A stretch of DNA of 64,000 nt from Amycolatopsis sp. NBC_00345 (GTDB lineage: Bacteria; Actinomycetota; Actinomycetes; Mycobacteriales; Pseudonocardiaceae): positions 8,742,001-8,806,000 of the forward strand of contig NZ_CP107995.1 in the NCBI RefSeq assembly GCF_036116635.1. The letters run 5' to 3'. The notes below the pieces were generated by a model. That model worked only from the letters and a program-made list of their open reading frames with translations. It was not told where the DNA came from and did no database searches. Below, piece by piece: positions 59,433-64,000 of the stretch; position 1 is the stretch's first letter, and each line of letters starts with the position of its first letter. The translations under genes and the position numbers were made by a program.

Positions 59433-60488
59433 GTGTCTGTGTCTTCACCACCCCCGGGGGCGGGACCCGCCGCTGCTCGGGATGGCGCTGTCGAGGACCT
59501 GCGCGCGACCGTCGGGCTGCAGATCGAGGACGAGCCGCTGCTCAGGGCCATCGCGGGTGGGCTCGCGGAGGTGGAGACGATCCTGCGCGACGTCGTGAAG
59601 AGCGACGTGCCGGCGGTCCACGACGCGGCGTTGCACCTGGTCGAGGCGGGGGGCAAACGTTTTCGTCCCCTGTTCACGCTGCTGTCCTCGCAGTTCGGGC
59701 CCAAGCAGGGTGACCAGGTGCTCGTGGCGGCGGCCGCGGTGGAGCTGGTGCACCTCGCGACGCTGTACCACGACGACGTGATGGACGAGGCGACCATGCG
59801 GCGCGGCGCGGAGAGCGTCAACGCCCGCTGGGACAACACCGTCGCCATCCTGACCGGCGACTTCCTGTTCGCGCACGCCTCGCGGCTCGTCGCGGACCTC
59901 GGGACCGACGCGGCGCGGATCATCGCCGAGACGTTCGGCGAGCTGGTCACCGGGCAGATGCGCGAGACGGTCGGCCCCGGCCCCGGCGACGACCCGGTCG
60001 AGCACTACCTCACCGTGATCGCGCAGAAGACCGGCTCGCTGATCGCGACGTCCGGCCGGTTCGGCGGCATGATGTCCGGCGCCGAGGAGGACCACATCCA
60101 GGCGCTGCGCCGGTTCGGCGACATCGTGGGCACGGCGTTCCAGATCTCCGACGACATCATCGACATCGCGTCGCCGTCGGACGAGCTGGGCAAGGCGCAG
60201 GGCACGGACCTGCGCGAAGGCGTCCGGACCCTGCCGATGCTGTACGCGCTGGCCGACCCGGACACCGACCCGCGCCTGATCGAGCTGCTGGCGGGCCCCA
60301 TCACCGAAGACTCGCTGGTCGAGGAGGCACTGGAGCTGCTGCGCCGTTCCAGTGGCCTCGAACGCGCGCGCGTCACCCTTTCCGACTACGCTTCGCGAGC
60401 ACGTTCCGAGCTCGCAGCGCTGCCCGCTTCCCCCGCGCGGAATGCCTGCGAGTCGGTCGCCGACTACATGGTCGCGCGCACGCACTAA
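59433..60488 (+). CDS. Long-chain polyprenyl diphosphate synthase
   Basis: This enzyme extends an allylic diphosphate with isopentenyl units to make the menaquinone side-chain donor. The 351-residue protein has EAGGKRFRPLFTLLSSQFG, the first Asp-rich motif LYHDDVMDEATMRRG and the second FQISDDIIDIASPSDELGKA. Small residues five positions before the first DD (LATLYHDD) are typical of long-chain (C35-C50) synthases; exact length is not predictable. GTG at 59433 follows GCGGAG. The upstream gap 59095-59432 has a possible -10 TACCCT near 59392 and no gene. A related gene (grcC1) lies near menG and menJ in mycobacteria. Confidence 0.9.
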   Translation: MSVSSPPPGAGPAAARDGAVEDLRATVGLQIEDEPLLRAIAGGLAEVETILRDVVKSDVPAVHDAALHLVEAGGKRFRPLFTLLSSQFGPKQGDQVLVAAAAVELVHLATLYHDDVMDEATMRRGAESVNARWDNTVAILTGDFLFAHASRLVADLGTDAARIIAETFGELVTGQMRETVGPGPGDDPVEHYLTVIAQKTGSLIATSGRFGGMMSGAEEDHIQALRRFGDIVGTAFQISDDIIDIASPSDELGKAQGTDLREGVRTLPMLYALADPDTDPRLIELLAGPITEDSLVEEALELLRRSSGLERARVTLSDYASRARSELAALPASPARNACESVADYMVARTH

Positions 60489-60501
60489 AGGGGCAGGGAA
60501 G

Positions 60502-62343
60502 ATGTCCATTTTCGGACAGGTTTGGCTGTGGAGCCTGTTGGCGTTTTTCGTCGGGGTGCTCCTCACGTGGCTGGTGCTGGTACTGCCCGCACGCAAGCGC
60601 ACCCGCGAGCTGGAGACGGCGCTGACCGCGGCCCACGCCGAGTCGGCGCGGACGCCGGCCAACGCCGGGGCGCTCGCTGGCGGCACGGCGCTGCTTTCGC
60701 CGGTGGACGAGGACGACTTCTCGCCGGCCGAGCCGGCCGTGGCCCCCTCGTGGGCCCGTGAGCAGACGCCTACCGAACTGATCCACCGCGCCGAGCCGGA
60801 GCGTGAGCCCGCCGTCGCCGATGGCCAGCTCGGTGCGCTCGCCGGGTTCGAGCCGGAAGCGGAGTACGAGGCGGAGTACCGCACCGCGGCCGAGCCGGTC
60901 GCCAGTGAGACCGATGTGGACGATGACCTCACGCGGGAACGGGACCACGAAAGGGAATCCGGTCCCGTCACGCAGCAGATCGACGGGTCCGTCTACCGCG
61001 CCGCCGCCACCGAGTACCTCAGCCCGGTCTCCCACAGCCTGGAGCCGGATTACGCCGAAACGGGCAACGGCTACGAAGCCGACCACCTCGACGACTTCGA
61101 GGACACCGGCCGCGGCAGCTTCCAGGAGGTCGGACAGCGGGCCGGCGAAAGCAGCTACCGCGAGGAGAGCGCCTTCGCGGGTTCCGACAGCGGCCGCCAC
61201 ACGGAGTCCGAGGGCAGCCACCACGCCGCCGAGACGACCTCCCTGTTCACCCGGCCCGAGCCGGAGCCCGAGGAATCGTCCTTCTCGAACCGGTTGGAGC
61301 CGGAAGCCGACGCTGCTTCGTCGTTCGGCCGGACGGCAGAGCCCGCGGCCCACACGGGTTCGCCGTTCGGGCAGTTCGGCAGCGACGCCGAGGCCGGTTC
61401 GTCGTTCGGGCACCTGGAGTCGGAAACCGAGGCGGGCTCGTCGTTCGGGCAGCTGGGATCGGAAACCGAAGCGGGCACGTCGTTCGGGCACCTGGAGCCA
61501 GAAGCTGAGGCGGGGTCGTCGTTCGGGCGGCTGGAGCCGGAAACCGAAGCGGGAGCGTCGTTCGGGCGGCTCGAGCCGGAGCCCGAAGCGGACTTCGGAC
61601 GGTTGCCGGAGTCGGATTTTGGTCGGCAGCAGGAGTCCGAATCGGACTTCGGCCGGCGGCAGGAGCCCGAGGAAGAGCCGGTTTCGCTGTTCCAGCCCGC
61701 GAAGCACACCGACCCGCAGCCCGAGCCGACCTGGTTCGAGCGTGGGAACGAGACGGCGGACCGCTCGCCGTTCGAGGAGCCGGCCGACGGCGGGGACTTC
61801 CTCGACGAGCAGCCGGCCACCGAGCATCTGACCCCTTCGGCCGAGCACGCCGCGGAGCCTTCCGAACACTTTGGCGGTGACCTCGTGGCCGGGGACGAGC
61901 CGATCGACTCCACTCAGATGCTGCCGAAGCGCCAGCCGCGGGAGTCACCGCGGGGCGGGTTCGAGCCGCCGCGGCCGATCCAGCCGTCGATGCGGCCGGT
62001 CGAGCGCCGTGAGCCCGAGCTGGCGGGCACGCAGAGCGGTTCGCTGTTCGAGCCTTCCGTGCAGCCGAACCAGGGGGCGGCGGCCGCGCCGCTGAACGCG
62101 CCCGAGCCGCCGCCCGCGCGCCAGGTGACCGGGGATGCCGTGCCACCAGGGCCGTTCGGTCCCGGCTCGGCCATGCCCCGGCCTGGCGGCGGACGTCCGT
62201 CGGATGGCTTCGCGGTTAAGGCGAGCGTCACGGCGCTGCGCTACTGCACCGAGGAATCCCCGCAGTTCCCGCGTATGGTCGCCGAGGTCTGGTTCCGCAC
62301 CTCGGCCGACGCCGAGCGCGTCGGGTTCCGCCCGCTCTCCTGA
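60502..62343 (+). CDS. Membrane-anchored acidic protein with 13-residue tandem repeats
   Basis: The 613-residue protein has one N-terminal transmembrane helix (VWLWSLLAFFVGVLLTWLVL) and a very acidic, Ser/Glu-rich disordered body. Within it are six tandem 13-residue units such as SSFGHLESETEAG and SSFGRLEPETEAG, encoded at 61360-61593, plus looser copies on both sides. The C-terminal 45 residues (GFAVKASVTALRYCTEESPQ ... RMVAEVWFRTSADAERVGFR) resemble the small sunset-type domain found at the ends of several actinobacterial membrane proteins. It is 13 nt after the polyprenyl synthase gene, with GGGCAGGGAAG before the ATG. Function is unknown; a scaffold role is possible. Confidence 0.7.
   Translation: MSIFGQVWLWSLLAFFVGVLLTWLVLVLPARKRTRELETALTAAHAESARTPANAGALAGGTALLSPVDEDDFSPAEPAVAPSWAREQTPTELIHRAEPEREPAVADGQLGALAGFEPEAEYEAEYRTAAEPVASETDVDDDLTRERDHERESGPVTQQIDGSVYRAAATEYLSPVSHSLEPDYAETGNGYEADHLDDFEDTGRGSFQEVGQRAGESSYREESAFAGSDSGRHTESEGSHHAAETTSLFTRPEPEPEESSFSNRLEPEADAASSFGRTAEPAAHTGSPFGQFGSDAEAGSSFGHLESETEAGSSFGQLGSETEAGTSFGHLEPEAEAGSSFGRLEPETEAGASFGRLEPEPEADFGRLPESDFGRQQESESDFGRRQEPEEEPVSLFQPAKHTDPQPEPTWFERGNETADRSPFEEPADGGDFLDEQPATEHLTPSAEHAAEPSEHFGGDLVAGDEPIDSTQMLPKRQPRESPRGGFEPPRPIQPSMRPVERREPELAGTQSGSLFEPSVQPNQGAAAAPLNAPEPPPARQVTGDAVPPGPFGPGSAMPRPGGGRPSDGFAVKASVTALRYCTEESPQFPRMVAEVWFRTSADAERVGFRPLS
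61360..61593 (+). repeat. Six tandem 39-bp units within the acidic membrane protein gene
   Basis: Six consecutive 39-nt units encode 13-residue copies (SPFGQFGSDAEAG, SSFGHLESETEAG, SSFGQLGSETEAG, TSFGHLEPEAEAG, SSFGRLEPETEAG, ASFGRLEPEPEAD). The phrase TCGTTCGGG recurs at the start of most units. Confidence 0.85.
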
Positions 62344-62344
62344 A

Positions 62345-63106
62345 TCAGGGCTTGCGGTGCTCAACCCAGACGTTGGGCTCGGTGTAAACGGCGAAGTCCT
62401 GCGACGTCGACACGAGGACCGGGTTCAGCGCGCCTTCCACGATCACCGGGCCGTCGGTGTCGAACGGCAGCCCGGTCCACTCCCGCCACTGCGCGAGCGT
62501 GCCGGGGATGGTCATCGACAGCGGGCAGACTTTCAGAATCCGCCCGCCTGCCCGCACGTGCACGCGTAACCACGCGTCATAGGGCAGGCCGTCGTCACGC
62601 ACCCGGAAGGCGTATTCGCTCATCGGCGTCTCGGGTTCATCCGATTTCTGTGACGGTCGCACCGGGGCGTAGAGCACGTCGTGTCCGAGACGGAAAGCGT
62701 TGTCCCGCAGAGCTTTCACCATCGCCGAGGCGATTCCGGCGCCTTGGCGCTCCTTCAGGACGATGATCTCCAGAGCGGTCACCGCGTTGCGTTCCCGGCC
62801 GGCCAGCCGGTCGTCGTGCTGCCACCTGATCACCTCGTCCCAACCGGCGTCGGGCAGGTTCTCGCGCCCTTTGCCCCCGAAGGCGAAGGGCGTTGAGTAG
62901 GCCTTCGCGACCGGCTCGTCTCCGTCCGTGGCGAGCAGCACGTAGTCGGCGACGGTGTCGAGCTCGCCGTAATAAAGCCGCCCGTTCGGGTCCTGCTGCA
63001 TGAAGATCGGCCACGACCGGGCGAAGTCGGCATGGTTGGTCGCCTTGAAGATCTCCGGGTCCTGGCCGCGGTTGTGCATTGTCAGCGCCACATCCGCAAG
63101 TCTCAC
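62345..63106 (-). CDS. GNAT acetyltransferase-like protein
   Basis: The 253-residue protein has a GNAT-like acetyl-CoA region ALEIIVLKERQGAGIASAMV (a V-x-x-x-x-Q-G-x-G-type loop) in the middle. The N-terminal part (YGELDTVADYVLLATDGDEP) and C-terminal part (LAQWREWTGLPFDTDGPVIV) are distinctive. It may acetylate a small molecule; substrate unknown. GTG at 63106 is the longest start; ATG at 63082 is a fair alternative. It converges on the acidic membrane protein gene with 1 nt between stop codons. Confidence 0.7.
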   Translation of the reverse strand: MRLADVALTMHNRGQDPEIFKATNHADFARSWPIFMQQDPNGRLYYGELDTVADYVLLATDGDEPVAKAYSTPFAFGGKGRENLPDAGWDEVIRWQHDDRLAGRERNAVTALEIIVLKERQGAGIASAMVKALRDNAFRLGHDVLYAPVRPSQKSDEPETPMSEYAFRVRDDGLPYDAWLRVHVRAGGRILKVCPLSMTIPGTLAQWREWTGLPFDTDGPVIVEGALNPVLVSTSQDFAVYTEPNVWVEHRKP

Positions 63107-63133
63107 CGGCTTGTCAAACGCTTATCCGGCATA

Positions 63134-63171
63134 GAGAAAGGGCCACCGCTCGCGAGCGGTGGCCCTTTCTC
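63134..63171. terminator. Hairpin terminator downstream of the oxidoreductase beta-subunit gene
   Basis: Perfect 18-nt arms GAGAAAGGGCCACCGCTC (63134-63151) and GAGCGGTGGCCCTTTCTC (63154-63171) flank GC. On the minus strand it follows the stop at 63184 and ends in TTTCTC. Confidence 0.8.
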
Positions 63172-63183
63172 CGTCCATTCAGG

Positions 63184-64000
63184 TCAGACGACGGTCCAGG
63201 TGTCCTTGCCGCGCAACAGGCCCTGCAGGTCCGGCTTGCGGGCCGCGCGGGCCTCCTCGACCTGGGCGCGGGCGCCGTCGTCGTAGGTGGGCCGCTCGAC
63301 CTGGCGCAGGATGCCGATCGGGGTGTGCGTCAGGTTCTGGTCGCCGAGCCGCGACAGCGCGAACGAGTAGGTGGTGTCCGCGATCGACGGGTCGTGGACG
63401 ACGAGGTTGTCCTCGCCGATCTCGCTGACCTTGCCGATGTCCAGGCCGCCCCAGTCGCCGCGGCGGACGCCGAACTCGCTCTCGGCGCCGAACCGGATCG
63501 GCTCGCCGGCCTTCAGCGGGATCAGCCGCTGGGCCGCCTCGTCCTTGTCCTTCAGCACGTCGAACGCACCGTCGTTGAAGATCGGGCAGTTCTGGTAGAT
63601 CTCGACCAGCGCCGAGCCGCGGTGCTCCGCGGCGGCCTGCAGGACCTCGGTGAGGCCCTTGCGGTCGGAGTCCAGCGCGCGCCCGACGAACGAGGCCTCG
63701 GCGCCGATCGCGAGCGAGAGCGGGTTGAACGGCGCGTCCAGCGAGCCCATCGGGGTCGACTTGGTGACCATGCCCTGCCCGGAGGTGGGCGAGTACTGGC
63801 CCTTGGTGAGCCCGTAGATCCGGTTGTTGAACAGCAGGATCTTGATGTTCACGTTGCGGCGCAGCGCGTGGATCAGGTGGTTGCCGCCGATGGACAGTGC
63901 GTCGCCGTCACCCGTCACGACCCACACCGACAGGTCCGGGCGGGTGGTGGCGAGCCCGGTCGCGATCGACGGCGCGCGGCCGTGGATCGAGTGCATGCCG
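63184..64000 (-). CDS. korB: 2-oxoacid:ferredoxin oxidoreductase subunit beta (KorB-like), 5' end outside window
   Basis: The visible 272 residues or so contain the thiamine-diphosphate motif WVVTGDGDALSIGGNHLIHA with LLFNNRIYGLTKGQYSPTS, then the core through IYQNCPIFNDGAFDVLKDKD, typical of 2-oxoglutarate:ferredoxin oxidoreductase beta subunits. The N-terminal cysteine ligands of its [4Fe-4S] cluster would be beyond the right edge. KorAB decarboxylates 2-oxoglutarate to succinyl-CoA and reduces ferredoxin, joining the citric acid cycle to respiration. The alpha subunit gene should lie just outside on the same strand. Confidence 0.9.
   Translation of the reverse strand, partial: GMHSIHGRAPSIATGLATTRPDLSVWVVTGDGDALSIGGNHLIHALRRNVNIKILLFNNRIYGLTKGQYSPTSGQGMVTKSTPMGSLDAPFNPLSLAIGAEASFVGRALDSDRKGLTEVLQAAAEHRGSALVEIYQNCPIFNDGAFDVLKDKDEAAQRLIPLKAGEPIRFGAESEFGVRRGDWGGLDIGKVSEIGEDNLVVHDPSIADTTYSFALSRLGDQNLTHTPIGILRQVERPTYDDGARAQVEEARAARKPDLQGLLRGKDTWTVV

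Overview
The window is chromosomal DNA of a high-GC actinomycete. About 70% G+C in the genes, many GTG starts, frequent 4-nt stop/start overlaps (GTGA, ATGA), frequent leaderless starts, a BldC-type developmental regulator, a Rex repressor upstream of hemACD, and menaquinone rather than ubiquinone biosynthesis all point to an actinobacterium. The gene order (glutaredoxin - hemA-C-D-B - two membrane proteins ... hemL - phosphatase - TlpA - ccdA - resB - ccsB ... menA, menE, menB, menD, menG, geranylgeranyl reductase, polyprenyl synthase) resembles, from memory, the Rv0508-Rv0562 stretch of Mycobacterium tuberculosis. The presence of rex, nuo and bldC fits a Pseudonocardiaceae member such as Amycolatopsis. 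The genus is an inference.

Layout. 0-2.6 kb: glutaredoxin-like protein, a membrane-anchored molybdopterin oxidoreductase and a convergent membrane protein. 2.7-9.5 kb: rex-hemA-hemC-hemD behind a Rex operator, a decayed gene, then hemB. 9.6-11.2 kb: three small membrane proteins. 11.2-15.1 kb: a MacA/MacB-like export operon ending in a DUF5666-type protein. 15.1-21.7 kb: tspO (reverse), then hemL, a histidine phosphatase, a TlpA/ResA lipoprotein, ccdA, resB and ccsB (heme supply and cytochrome c maturation). 21.8-26 kb: a ParA/MinD-like ATPase, a small membrane protein, bldC, an Lrp/AsnC regulator, a DUF4229 protein and a cysteine-synthase-fold enzyme. 26-31 kb: menA, menE, menB (reverse) and menD (forward). 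31-37 kb: a VOC protein behind a large dyad, an M1 peptidase, a DUF3592 protein, an inositol-phosphatase family enzyme and two GT4 glycosyltransferases. 37.1-37.8 kb: a decayed zone with two pseudogene remnants. 37.9-40 kb: menG and a geranylgeranyl (menaquinone) reductase. 40-56.3 kb: the complete 14-gene nuo operon for complex I, preceded by two tandem Rex operators and a possible iron box. 56.4-58.3 kb: a lower-GC two-gene cassette encoding an ABC/RecF-type ATPase and an HNH nuclease, resembling the Septu (PtuAB) anti-phage system. 58.4-64 kb: a secreted protein, a long-chain polyprenyl diphosphate synthase, a repeat-bearing membrane protein, an acetyltransferase-like protein and the 3' part of a 2-oxoacid:ferredoxin oxidoreductase beta subunit.

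Most of the window serves one purpose: making heme, cytochrome c, menaquinone (head group, side chain, methylation, saturation) and complex I. Rex, which senses NADH/NAD+, probably links the heme genes and nuo through near-identical operators.

Two dispersed families of palindromic intergenic repeats run through the region. One is 46 bp long (five copies plus one diverged copy). The other is about 51 bp long (three copies), and one of its copies lies inside the nuoG reading frame. No tRNA, rRNA, IS element or CRISPR array was recognised.
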